Below, in pieces: positions 1 to 6,943 of a DNA stretch of 64,000 nt. The number at the start of each line of letters is the position of its first letter. Within the stretch, counting starts at the first letter, position 1. The stretch is taken from assembly GCA_030345135.1 (NCBI GenBank), contig CP128386.1:3497677-3561676 (forward strand), read 5' to 3'. This stretch comes from Chitinophagaceae bacterium DXS. Lineage in GTDB: Bacteria > Bacteroidota > Bacteroidia > Chitinophagales > Chitinophagaceae. Position numbers and translations under genes: made by a program. The notes beneath the pieces were generated by a model. It saw only the letters and a program-made list of their open reading frames with translations, was not told the DNA's origin and ran no database searches.

Positions 1-1
1 T

Positions 2-742
2 TATGGCGAAAACGACAATATAGGTGCGCTGCCTGTACTGTCAGTTACAGCCAATCTGCACAAAACGGACTTGGGAACGGCTGCGAAAGATGTGCAAAAG
101 GCCATTAATTCAATAGGCACTTTGCCGCGCGGTTTAAGCATAGATGTAAAAGGTCTTACGCAGATACTTACGGAAACGCTGGATAGTCTTCAATCAGGAT
201 TATTGACAGCTATTATAGTAATCTTTTTAATGTTGGCGGCTAATTTCCAATCATTTAAAGTATCACTTGTGGTATTGTCAACAGTACCTGCAGTTTTAGT
301 CGGATCTTTGCTGTTGCTGAAATTGACAGGCTCTACATTGAACCTGCAGTCATACATGGGAATGATCATGTCTGTGGGTGTATCGATAGCCAACTCGGTG
401 CTGTTGATCACCAATGCAGAACACCTGAGAATGCACAATGGAAATGCACTTGAATCGGCACGTGAATCTGCAGCTTTACGTTTGCGTCCGATCCTGATGA
501 CGAGCGTGGCGATGGTAGTGGGTATGATACCGATGGCGAGCGGACTAGGTGAAGGTGGCGACCAGGCTGCGCCGCTGGGCCGCGCCGTAATCGGCGGACT
601 TATTGCATCTACCTTTGCAGCATTGCTTATGTTGCCGTTGATATTTGCATGGGTACAGGGCAAAGCTTCAACAGAATCGGTATCACTTGATCCGGAAGAT
701 AAAGAGAGCAAACATTATATTCCATCACTCTACGAGAAGTGA
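2..742 (+). CDS. RND efflux permease, C-terminal part (starts before window)
   Basis: The frame is open from the window edge, so only about the last 246 residues are visible. They hold the end of the periplasmic porter region and the last block of inner-membrane helices of a proton-driven RND pump: about five hydrophobic segments, the stretch VGVSIANSVLLITN, then RLRPILMTS and MIPMASGLGEGG, all typical of the HAE1/CzcA (AcrB-like) superfamily. Such pumps expel drugs, dyes or metals through a periplasmic adaptor and an outer-membrane channel; the substrate cannot be told here. The adaptor gene follows 141 bp downstream, so the permease comes first, which is the reverse of the usual adaptor-permease order. 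The gap between them is filled with short repeats. Confidence 0.9.
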   Translation, partial: YGENDNIGALPVLSVTANLHKTDLGTAAKDVQKAINSIGTLPRGLSIDVKGLTQILTETLDSLQSGLLTAIIVIFLMLAANFQSFKVSLVVLSTVPAVLVGSLLLLKLTGSTLNLQSYMGMIMSVGVSIANSVLLITNAEHLRMHNGNALESARESAALRLRPILMTSVAMVVGMIPMASGLGEGGDQAAPLGRAVIGGLIASTFAALLMLPLIFAWVQGKASTESVSLDPEDKESKHYIPSLYEK

Positions 743-745
743 GTT

Positions 746-875
746 ATAAGTTTTACGTGATACGTTATACGTACGAGCAACACAACAACAAGGCTTCGCG
801 TATAACTTAAAACGTAAAACGTAAGACTTACAACGTAAAACGTAGAACGTATAACTTAAAACGTATAACTTATAT
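746..875. repeat. Degenerate ACGTAAAACGTA / ACGTATAACTTA word repeats
   Basis: The gap between the RND permease and adaptor is built almost entirely of variants of AACGTAAAACGTA, ACGTATAACTTA and their reversed form (TATAAGTTTTACGTGATACG). Related forms occur on both strands, so parts can fold back on each other. No reading frame is present. It resembles the low-complexity word repeats found in other intergenic gaps of this window. Confidence 0.75.
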
Positions 876-883
876 CGCTGACA

Positions 884-2053
884 ATGAAAACACATTACAA
901 TAAAAGAGCTCTTGCAACATTATTCATCGGTACGGCATTTACAACTGCCGTGCTTTCCGGCTGTTCATCCTCAGCAGGAAAAACCGAGGCAGAAAATGCA
1001 AAGCCAAAAGAAGAAGCCCCTGCAATAGAATCATTCCCGTTACAAAAAGGAACACTTTCTTCAAATCTTAAAGTACCGGGAGAGTTAATCGCTTTTCAGC
1101 AGGTTGACTTGTACGCAAAAGTGAGCAGCTTTGTGCAAAAACTATATGTGGACGTTGGTTCACAGGTTGCAACCGGTCAACTACTGGCGGTGATGGAAGC
1201 TCCGGAAATCACCTCTCAGTTGGCGGGAGCTGAATCAAGACTAAAAGCGCAGGAAGCAATCTATCTTGCCAGCAAGGCCAACTACGACCGTTTATATGAA
1301 ACCAGCCAGACACCGGGAACCATTTCTCAAAATGATCTTGACCAGGCGATGGCCAAAAAGAATGCTGACTATGCACAACTGGAGGCTGCGAAGGCTACCT
1401 ACAAAGAAATAGCACAAACAAGAAATTATCTTGAAATACGCGCGCCATTTAGCGGCGTTATAAGCGCGCGTAATGTAAATACAGGCGCCTATGTAGGACC
1501 GGCAGGAAAAGGCTCGGAATTGCCCATGTTTACGCTTCAGCAGCAAACCAAATTGCGTCTCGTGGTATCTGTGCCGGAAGCATATACCGGATTTTTGAAG
1601 AATCAGCACGATGTGTCCTTTAGCGTAAAGGCTTTGCCAAATGAAAAGTTCCACGCCAAAGTAAACAGGCTGGCGGGAGCCCTGGATACCCGCCTGCGCT
1701 CCGAAAGGGTTGAAATGGATGTTATGAACGACAACAAAAGGCTGCTGCCGGGAATGGTTGCGGAAGTAAATGTTCCTCTACCAGCAAACGACAGCAGCTT
1801 TATTGTTCCTAAATCAGCGGTAGTTAACTCCACCGAAAAAATATTTGTGGTAAAAGTTGCAGACAACAAAGCGCAATGGATTGATGTGAAGAAAGGCCGT
1901 GAGGCAGACGGAAAAGTGGAAGTATTTGGCGCGCTAACACCCGGTGATCAGATTATTAAAACTGCCACAGATGAAATCAGAGACGGCTCTGAATTGAAAA
2001 ACGTAAAGTTGGTAGAACAAGCAGACAGCACAAAGCCGAAGGCGAAGGCTTAG
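884..2053 (+). CDS. RND efflux periplasmic adaptor (MFP/HlyD family) lipoprotein
   Basis: A 389-residue membrane-fusion protein that would bridge the RND permease to an outer-membrane channel. The N-terminus is a lipoprotein signal with lipobox LSGC (Cys27). Then come a barrel-sandwich/lipoyl half (LYAKVSSFVQKLYVDVGSQV), a coiled-coil hairpin (about residues 100-170, rich in Ala, Gln, Lys), the second lipoyl half (LEIRAPFSGVISARNVNTGAYV) and a beta-barrel plus membrane-proximal domain, ending in a Lys/Ala-rich tail. Length and domain order fit the AcrA/MexA group. It lies downstream of the permease, probably in one operon. No outer-membrane TolC-like gene is visible; it may lie upstream of the window. 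Confidence 0.92.
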   Translation: MKTHYNKRALATLFIGTAFTTAVLSGCSSSAGKTEAENAKPKEEAPAIESFPLQKGTLSSNLKVPGELIAFQQVDLYAKVSSFVQKLYVDVGSQVATGQLLAVMEAPEITSQLAGAESRLKAQEAIYLASKANYDRLYETSQTPGTISQNDLDQAMAKKNADYAQLEAAKATYKEIAQTRNYLEIRAPFSGVISARNVNTGAYVGPAGKGSELPMFTLQQQTKLRLVVSVPEAYTGFLKNQHDVSFSVKALPNEKFHAKVNRLAGALDTRLRSERVEMDVMNDNKRLLPGMVAEVNVPLPANDSSFIVPKSAVVNSTEKIFVVKVADNKAQWIDVKKGREADGKVEVFGALTPGDQIIKTATDEIRDGSELKNVKLVEQADSTKPKAKA

Positions 2054-2061
2054 GCGGTTTT

Positions 2062-2227
2062 AAGCTTAAAGCCCAAAGCCTAAAGCTTAAAACTGGATTA
2101 CTGTCGCGAATAAGACAACGAGACTCACTTGTAAGTATTAATCCAAATAAAAAATATTCTTTATAAAACCGAGCCAAAAGGAGCCTGATTATCAGGTTTT
2201 AGGCTTTGAGCTTTAGGCTTTAAGCTT
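2062..2227. repeat. Long inverted repeat of AAGCTTAAAGCC words after the adaptor gene
   Basis: Two 31-nt arms, 2062-2092 and 2197-2227, are reverse complements at about 27 of 31 positions and are made of AAGCTT/AAAGCC words. They enclose about 100 nt. The arms could form a long hairpin in the 3' region of the adaptor transcript, just before the tRNA promoter. No coding sequence is seen. Confidence 0.7.
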
Positions 2228-2254
2228 TCTTCCTAAAAAAAATTAAAAGAATAT

Positions 2255-2285
2255 TTTGTTGAATCAAACCCGCCCCTTACTTTTG
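2255..2285 (+). promoter_or_regulatory. Bacteroidota-type promoter of the tRNA-Pro gene
   Basis: TTTG at 2255-2258, a 19-bp spacer and TACTTTTG at 2278-2285 match the phylum consensus -33 TTTG and -7 TAnnTTTG boxes exactly. The tRNA starts 26 bp beyond the -7 box. Confidence 0.8.
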
Positions 2286-2311
2286 CACCCCCTCTACAAC
2301 AGTAAGGGCCC

Positions 2312-2386
2312 CGGGAAGTAGCGCAGGCCGGTAGCGCACCTGGTTTGGGACCAGGGGGTCGCAGGTTCGAATCCTGTCTTCCCGAC
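2312..2386 (+). tRNA. tRNA-Pro (anticodon TGG)
   Basis: A full cloverleaf can be drawn: acceptor arms CGGGAAG (2312-2318) and CTTCCCG (2379-2385) with discriminator A, D-stem GCGC/GCGC, anticodon stem CCTGG/CCAGG around the loop TTTGGGA with anticodon TGG at 2346-2348, and the T-loop GGTTCGAATCC. The length is 75 nt and CCA is not encoded. It is a single-gene unit with its own promoter and terminator. Confidence 0.97.
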
Positions 2387-2390
2387 TTTT

Positions 2391-2430
2391 AAAGCCCCTG
2401 ATAAAGAATCTTTTATCAGGGGCTTTTTGC
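2391..2430 (+). terminator. Rho-independent terminator of tRNA-Pro
   Basis: A perfect 15-bp stem, AAAGCCCCTGATAAA (2391-2405) against 2412-2426, with a 6-nt loop and a T-rich 3' side, begins five bases after the tRNA. Confidence 0.9.
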
Positions 2431-2802
2431 TTTTATAGAGTGTCACACTCCTTGTGAACCTGAATTATGGACCAAGCCGAAAAGTTTCAGAAAAGATAAT
2501 TTCCTTAAATATTGAAGAGGCAACTCAGTTCCCGAACAATACTTCCGTCAGATTCCAATATGAGCTCAATATTATTTCAAAGAAAATTTATGTCTGGCAA
2601 CCCTTAAAAGTGGAATATGAACTTACCGCCTGGAAAAATCAATCATACCTGTTATTGAGTAAACGGTACTTTGGGGAGAAGAACACAGGGAGATTTTGGA
2701 AAAGCAATACAGCCTGACTAAGAGATGTATGGATTGATTCATCAACCTTGTTAGAAAAATATGCGCAACTTAAAACTGAACTAAATCTCATAATTATTGG
2801 CC

Positions 2803-2851
2803 TGATCCATAAAATCTTTCTCTTTTATGAAGTGCAATTTTGCATTGTCAA
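2803..2851 (+). promoter_or_regulatory. Shared promoter/operator block upstream of the OsmC gene
   Basis: TGATCCATAAAA (2803-2814), 18 nt, then TGCAATTTTGC (2833-2843). The same two blocks with identical spacing stand upstream of the membrane-protein gene at 4413. CAATTTTG fits the -7 consensus TAnnTTTG in 7 of 8 positions, and no good -33 TTTG is present, so the upstream block may be an activator site. The AraC regulator between the two genes is the obvious candidate. Confidence 0.6.
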
Positions 2852-2880
2852 TAATGACAGTAAAACGTAAAAAATAAAAA

Positions 2881-3297
2881 ATGAAACGTACAGCAAAAGC
2901 ACATTGGTCAGGTAGTATAAAAGAAGGCAAGGGCGAATTAACTACGCAAAGCGAAATTTTAAACCACACAAATTACAGTTTTAAAACTCGTTTCACAGGT
3001 GAAGAAAAAGGTACAAATCCTGAAGAACTATTAGCAGCAGCACATGCCGGATGTTTTACAATGGCAGTCAGCTTTGCATTAACGGGAAAAGGATTGGATC
3101 CAACGTCATTGGATACTGAAGCTACTGTATCAATGGATGGTGCAGGGATTACAGGTGTACATCTTTCTATCACGGGAAATGTACCAGGCATTAGTGCCGA
3201 GGAATTTGAAGCAGTTACAAAGGAAGCCGAAAAGAACTGTTTAATTTCCAAAGTATTGGCTCTGCCCATCAGTTCAGAAGCGCATCTTGTATCCTGA
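2881..3297 (+). CDS. OsmC family peroxiredoxin
   Basis: A 138-residue OsmC/Ohr-superfamily protein that would reduce organic hydroperoxides in the cytoplasm with two redox cysteines. Both are visible: one in AAAHAGCFTMA (about residue 57) and one in EKNCLISKVL (about residue 120). The N-terminal TAKAHWSGSIKEGKGEL and the NPEELLAAAHAGC helix are typical of the OsmC rather than the Ohr branch, and the length is normal. It is a single gene followed by an AraC regulator, and it shares its promoter block with the membrane-protein gene at 4413, which suggests joint control. Confidence 0.93.
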   Translation: MKRTAKAHWSGSIKEGKGELTTQSEILNHTNYSFKTRFTGEEKGTNPEELLAAAHAGCFTMAVSFALTGKGLDPTSLDTEATVSMDGAGITGVHLSITGNVPGISAEEFEAVTKEAEKNCLISKVLALPISSEAHLVS

Positions 3298-3342
3298 TCA
3301 CAGGATCAGATCAATACTTTTTCCAACAGGAAGTTTACAACA

Positions 3343-3389
3343 TTGCCTCATTCAACATTTTGCTACATTTGGCATAGTGTTGAATGAGG
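3343..3389 (+). promoter_or_regulatory. Promoter of the AraC gene spanned by a perfect 12-bp inverted repeat
   Basis: TTG at 3343-3345 and an exact TAnnTTTG box, TACATTTG at 3364-3371, form a promoter. CCTCATTCAACA (3346-3357) and TGTTGAATGAGG (3378-3389) are a perfect 12-bp inverted repeat on either side of the -7 box. It could be an operator for autoregulation or a hairpin ending the OsmC transcript; no T-run follows the second arm, which favours the operator. Confidence 0.55.
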
Positions 3390-3422
3390 ATTGCGCATTC
3401 AGTTAAAAGCATATTGAGATAA

Positions 3423-4271
3423 ATGGTTATTGACTATAAAAAATTTGATTTGTTTGGAAAGCAATTCCTGCAAAAAATAGTATTGACACCTCCTTTCGAA
3501 TATACCTTTCCCGAAGCAGAACAAGCCTGCTTTCTATATATGTTAGGTGGCGAGATGCAATATCAGTCTGGAGATCATCAAATAGATATTCCTACACATC
3601 AGGCATTATTGCTAAACTGCATCAACTCAGGGAAACAAATACATGAAACAAGTGCTAAGGGCAAGGGTGAAGTTGTGATCGTTACTTTTCATCCGGATAT
3701 ACTAAAGAAAGTTTATGAAAGAGAATTGCCTTTGGTTTTTCAGCCGAGCAATAAAGTGACCAATCAGTCAAGCGGAAAAATAAATAATGATTTTTTAATT
3801 CAAAAATATATTGAAGGTCTACTCTTTTATTTTGAAAACCCTTCTTTGGTAAATGATGAAATTTTGATTTTAAAATTAAAAGAAATCATCCTTTTGTTAG
3901 CTCAGACACAAGATGCTGAAACCATACAAGTGATATTATCCCAACTTTTTTCACCAACTATTTATACATTCAAACAAATTGTAGAAGCAAACCTTTTTCT
4001 GCAAATAAATATTGACGAACTGGCACAAAAAACCAACTTAAGCGTTTCTTCCTTTAAAAGAGAGTTTAAAAAATTATATGATGATTCCCCGGCCAATTAT
4101 ATTAAAAACAAAAGGCTGGAAAAAGCTACCGAACTGCTTGCGATTTCTAATGAACGCATAACCGATATTGCCTTTGAATGCGGATTTAACGACCTCGCCA
4201 ATTTCACCAAAAGCTTTCATGATAAATATAAAATTACTCCCACCAATTACCGCTTAAGGCTTAAAAAATAA
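3423..4271 (+). CDS. AraC family transcriptional regulator
   Basis: A 282-residue regulator. The C-terminal third holds the paired helix-turn-helix of AraC/XylS proteins: LQINIDELAQKTNLSVSSF followed by KREFKKLYDDSPANYIKNKR, then ISNERITDIAFECGFNDLAN and FTKSFHDKYKITPTNYR. The N-terminal ~170 residues resemble a cupin-like sensor half with no recognised ligand. The inverted repeat over its promoter suggests autoregulation, and the shared promoter block of its two neighbours suggests they are its targets. The ligand is unknown. Confidence 0.93.
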   Translation: MVIDYKKFDLFGKQFLQKIVLTPPFEYTFPEAEQACFLYMLGGEMQYQSGDHQIDIPTHQALLLNCINSGKQIHETSAKGKGEVVIVTFHPDILKKVYERELPLVFQPSNKVTNQSSGKINNDFLIQKYIEGLLFYFENPSLVNDEILILKLKEIILLLAQTQDAETIQVILSQLFSPTIYTFKQIVEANLFLQINIDELAQKTNLSVSSFKREFKKLYDDSPANYIKNKRLEKATELLAISNERITDIAFECGFNDLANFTKSFHDKYKITPTNYRLRLKK

Positions 4272-4333
4272 GTACTAGTATACAGATTGAGATGTTTGTG
4301 CTGTACTTGAACCAAATTACCAAATCATTGATC

Positions 4334-4382
4334 TGATTTATAAAACAGTCCTGTTTTTTGCGTTGCAATTTTGCGTTGTTAA
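4334..4382 (+). promoter_or_regulatory. Shared promoter/operator block upstream of the small membrane protein gene
   Basis: TGATTTATAAAA (4334-4345), 18 nt, TGCAATTTTGC (4364-4374), then GTTGTTAA. The order, the spacing and most bases match the block at 2803, as expected for a second site of the same activator. Confidence 0.6.
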
Positions 4383-4412
4383 CATGAACAATCAAATCTA
4401 AAATTTATAAAA

Positions 4413-4901
4413 ATGGGACTTTCCAAATTAGGGATCTTTCACACAGCCATTGGTGTTATTGCGATTATTGCGGCAGTTATTGCTTTTATCAGGAGCGGTA
4501 AAATAGACTTGAACAAACTGCCGGGCAAAATCTATTTTTATTTTACGCTTATCACTTCACTGACAGCCCTTGGATTATCAAGTATTAAGGGTGTTAATCC
4601 GGGACATATTCTTGCGCTATTAATCGTGGTTTTGATATCGGTGGCATATTTTTTACATGCAAAAAAGCCAGGAAACAACCGGGCACGTTATATCGAAACG
4701 TTTTTTCTGTCATTCAGTTTCTTCTTATCGATAATTCCTACCGTAAATGAAACATTTAACCGTATTCCTGCAGGACATCCTTTGGCTCATGGACCTAAAG
4801 ATCCATTAATTGCAAAAACACTGCTGTTACTTTTAATTTTGCTTATCGTTGGTTCTGTTTTGCAATTTAGGCAACAGCGTAAAATGAATAAGCTGGCCTG
4901 A
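4413..4901 (+). CDS. Small integral membrane protein, co-regulated with OsmC
   Basis: A 162-residue protein with about five hydrophobic helices (near residues 5-27, 40-57, 63-83, 93-110 and 133-152), joined by short loops that hold KIDLNKLPGKIYF and NRIPAGHPLAHGPKDP. It is topologically similar to DUF2306-type membrane proteins but I cannot assign it firmly. The histidine-rich loop HPLAHGPKD could bind a metal or haem; that is speculation. Its promoter duplicates that of the OsmC gene, so a role in the same stress response is inferred. Confidence 0.75.
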   Translation: MGLSKLGIFHTAIGVIAIIAAVIAFIRSGKIDLNKLPGKIYFYFTLITSLTALGLSSIKGVNPGHILALLIVVLISVAYFLHAKKPGNNRARYIETFFLSFSFFLSIIPTVNETFNRIPAGHPLAHGPKDPLIAKTLLLLLILLIVGSVLQFRQQRKMNKLA

Positions 4902-4999
4902 TTTAAGGCGTTTATTACTTTTGTAAAGCTGTAGTTTACATAACCAAAATTCCGGCTGCGTAATTCACAGCCGGCAATACAATTGGTGTTTGCGAATAG

Positions 5000-5896
5000 T
5001 TATTTTATTTCAATAGTCCGGGAAGTCATCCTGCCATAACCATTAAGAACTATTTTGGCTGGATGCAGTTCTATAACTCCGTATGAATTTTGTGCTTCCG
5101 TCTCTACCATTCCTTCCGCAACGATACAGGGTATTCCATTGATTTCACAAAAAGCGCCGGCATGGTGGTGTCCGGCTATAACTGCTTTTACACATTTGAA
5201 ACTAGAGATCAGATTTATTATTTGTTGGTCATTCAATGCAGTGAGCCCTTCTGCGCAGCCCAGCGGATGATGCGAGAATATCAACACCTCCTCACCTTTC
5301 TGTTGTGAAAGATCAAGAAGGTTTTCAAGCCAGAGCAACTGCTTGCTGCTGATACCCCCATTGTATTCCTCGGCATTTTTCCCATTTCTTTCTTTGATTG
5401 TCCTGGTCATCTCTTCATACTCCTTTTGTTTCCAGGTCCCTGAAATATTTGAATAAGAAGCCACTTCATTAGTATTTAGCATGATAAAACGCCAATTCCC
5501 CTTTCTAAATGAATAATATTCGTCCGGCATGTTCAGCTTCTTATACAAAGCCTGATTATTGGCAATGTCACTATAGTCATGATTTCCCGGCGTTGTATAT
5601 ACCTGATTTTTAAATCCGTTCAACTCACTTAGTACAGTATCCAGATCTTTCGGGTTGCGGTCAGTAACATCGCCGAGGTTCAGCATGAAAGGGAGATGTT
5701 GCTGATTAAAAAAGGAAATGCTCTCTTTGAGTTTTGCTAATGAGTTCCTATAAAACCGGCTCCCCCTGCTGTCTGCATCTGCATATTGTATATCTGTCAC
5801 TAACCCAAACCGGATAGCAGATTTTGTTTGTGCGTTGAGGTTTTGTGTAAAATGCATCAACAGGGTTAATGTGAAAAGAATCCAGATTTTTTTCAT
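5000..5896 (-). CDS. Secreted metallophosphoesterase, ADP-ribose/CDP-alcohol diphosphatase-like
   Basis: A calcineurin-like phosphoesterase with a signal peptide (MKKIWILFTLTLLMHF, cut near LNAQ). Metal-binding motifs appear in order: FGLVTDIQYAD, NLGDVTDR, TTPGNHDY, FSHHPLG and IAGHHHAG. The spacing and the DIQYAD...FYRNSLAKL start resemble the Mn-dependent ADP-ribose/CDP-alcohol diphosphatases (ADPRM type), so it may split nucleotide diphosphate compounds in the periplasm. An in-frame ATG nine codons upstream exists; I chose the one directly before the signal peptide. It is the last gene on the minus strand before the convergent membrane-protein gene. Confidence 0.85.
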   Translation of the reverse strand: MKKIWILFTLTLLMHFTQNLNAQTKSAIRFGLVTDIQYADADSRGSRFYRNSLAKLKESISFFNQQHLPFMLNLGDVTDRNPKDLDTVLSELNGFKNQVYTTPGNHDYSDIANNQALYKKLNMPDEYYSFRKGNWRFIMLNTNEVASYSNISGTWKQKEYEEMTRTIKERNGKNAEEYNGGISSKQLLWLENLLDLSQQKGEEVLIFSHHPLGCAEGLTALNDQQIINLISSFKCVKAVIAGHHHAGAFCEINGIPCIVAEGMVETEAQNSYGVIELHPAKIVLNGYGRMTSRTIEIK

Positions 5897-6077
5897 GTAC
5901 TTATTTTTTATTTTGGTTGCCATTTAATTGAGTCAGCATTATCTGGTATCGCTTTTATGACATCCATTTTTGCACTTTTTCATATCAACTGCTATGCACT
6001 GATAAAGCAAGAACATTTGTTCTTGTAAACTTGCGGCAGATCGCGACGGTTTTGGAGACAAAACATTATTTTCTTTT

Positions 6078-6524
6078 CTATCGAATTTCTTTTTCCAATG
6101 AGCTTGCCCATTCGCTTATTTCGTCCTGTTGCGGCTTTGACAACTTTGCGTTCGTATGAACAAGCGTATACGACGATAACGGCATTTCTCCTTCCTTGAC
6201 CGTTTTGGCTATCTCGTGGAGTTTTTTCTTTTTCTTCTCTACTGTATAAAGGTTAAACTCATCAAAATTCAGCTCCTCTTTGCCTTCATTTACATGACTT
6301 GATAACCACCACGCAATTGGCTGCATATTGTTATACCAGGGATAGCTGGTATTGTTGGAGTGACAATCGTAGCACGCAGTCTTTAAGAGTGTACTTACAT
6401 GCTGAGGAACGGTGTAATGCCGCTCAATAGCATTAGCCTGCACTTGAGCCGAAATGTTTTTTTGTGGACGAAAAAATTGAATAATAATCAGTACCGCCGC
6501 AATCGGCATAATTACTTTTTTCAT
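6078..6524 (-). CDS. Haem-binding domain (heme_bd) exported protein
   Basis: A 148-residue protein with an N-terminal signal anchor (MKKVIMPIAAVLIIIQFF) and one c-type haem motif CYDCH near residue 52, in the context ACYDCHSNNTSYPWYNNMQP typical of the heme_bd family found widely in Bacteroidota. The following WWLSSHVNEGKEELNFDEF and the C-terminal PLSSYTLVHTNAKLS are also family features. It should be a periplasmic mono-haem electron carrier or sensor. It stands alone between a phosphoesterase and a stretch without genes, so no partner is indicated. Confidence 0.88.
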   Translation of the reverse strand: MKKVIMPIAAVLIIIQFFRPQKNISAQVQANAIERHYTVPQHVSTLLKTACYDCHSNNTSYPWYNNMQPIAWWLSSHVNEGKEELNFDEFNLYTVEKKKKKLHEIAKTVKEGEMPLSSYTLVHTNAKLSKPQQDEISEWASSLEKEIR

Positions 6525-6943
6525 TGTGTTTATTTTTTTAATTTTTATTATCCGGATTCTTCAGCAGCATGCAAGCTTCACGGCAATCACCAGGTACGTC
6601 CTCATGTGGTAGAAGATCGTAATTGGAAAGATATCCAATTACTCAAATATTACTATGAAAAACCATACATTTTGCCGCTTTTTAATGATCAAATGATACG
6701 GCGAGTCAGCCACTGTCTTATCACTCTTACCGGTAATCACAAGAAAACTTTACTTATGTAACTGCTGTCATAAGGATTCGGCTTACACCAAAATAGTTTT
6801 GCCTTTGAAAACAATCTCCAGATGGACAATGGCGACGGATCGAACATAAAAAATACATTATTCAATAATAAATATTACCGGCAACATCAATTACATCAAC
6901 CAATCATTTAGCTTACGATCTTTTCGGTTGTAAATGTCTATTT
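6525..6943. other. Gene-free stretch with possible decayed coding sequence
   Basis: No intact gene. The plus strand shows broken protein-like fragments in two frames, one at about 6780-6890 reading SFAFENNLQMDNGDG and then SNIKNTLFNNKYY, which resembles the Asn-rich turns of a beta-helix protein such as the gene that follows. This may be a relic of an older copy. No promoter is assigned. Confidence 0.35.

Noticed and set aside
2454-2717. An 87-codon open frame after the tRNA terminator
   Set aside because: It needs a GTG start, has no promoter, no recognisable domain and no neighbour relation; at most a remnant.
4912-4920. TACTTTTG after the small membrane protein as a promoter
   Set aside because: No plus-strand gene follows; the next gene is convergent, so the match is likely chance.
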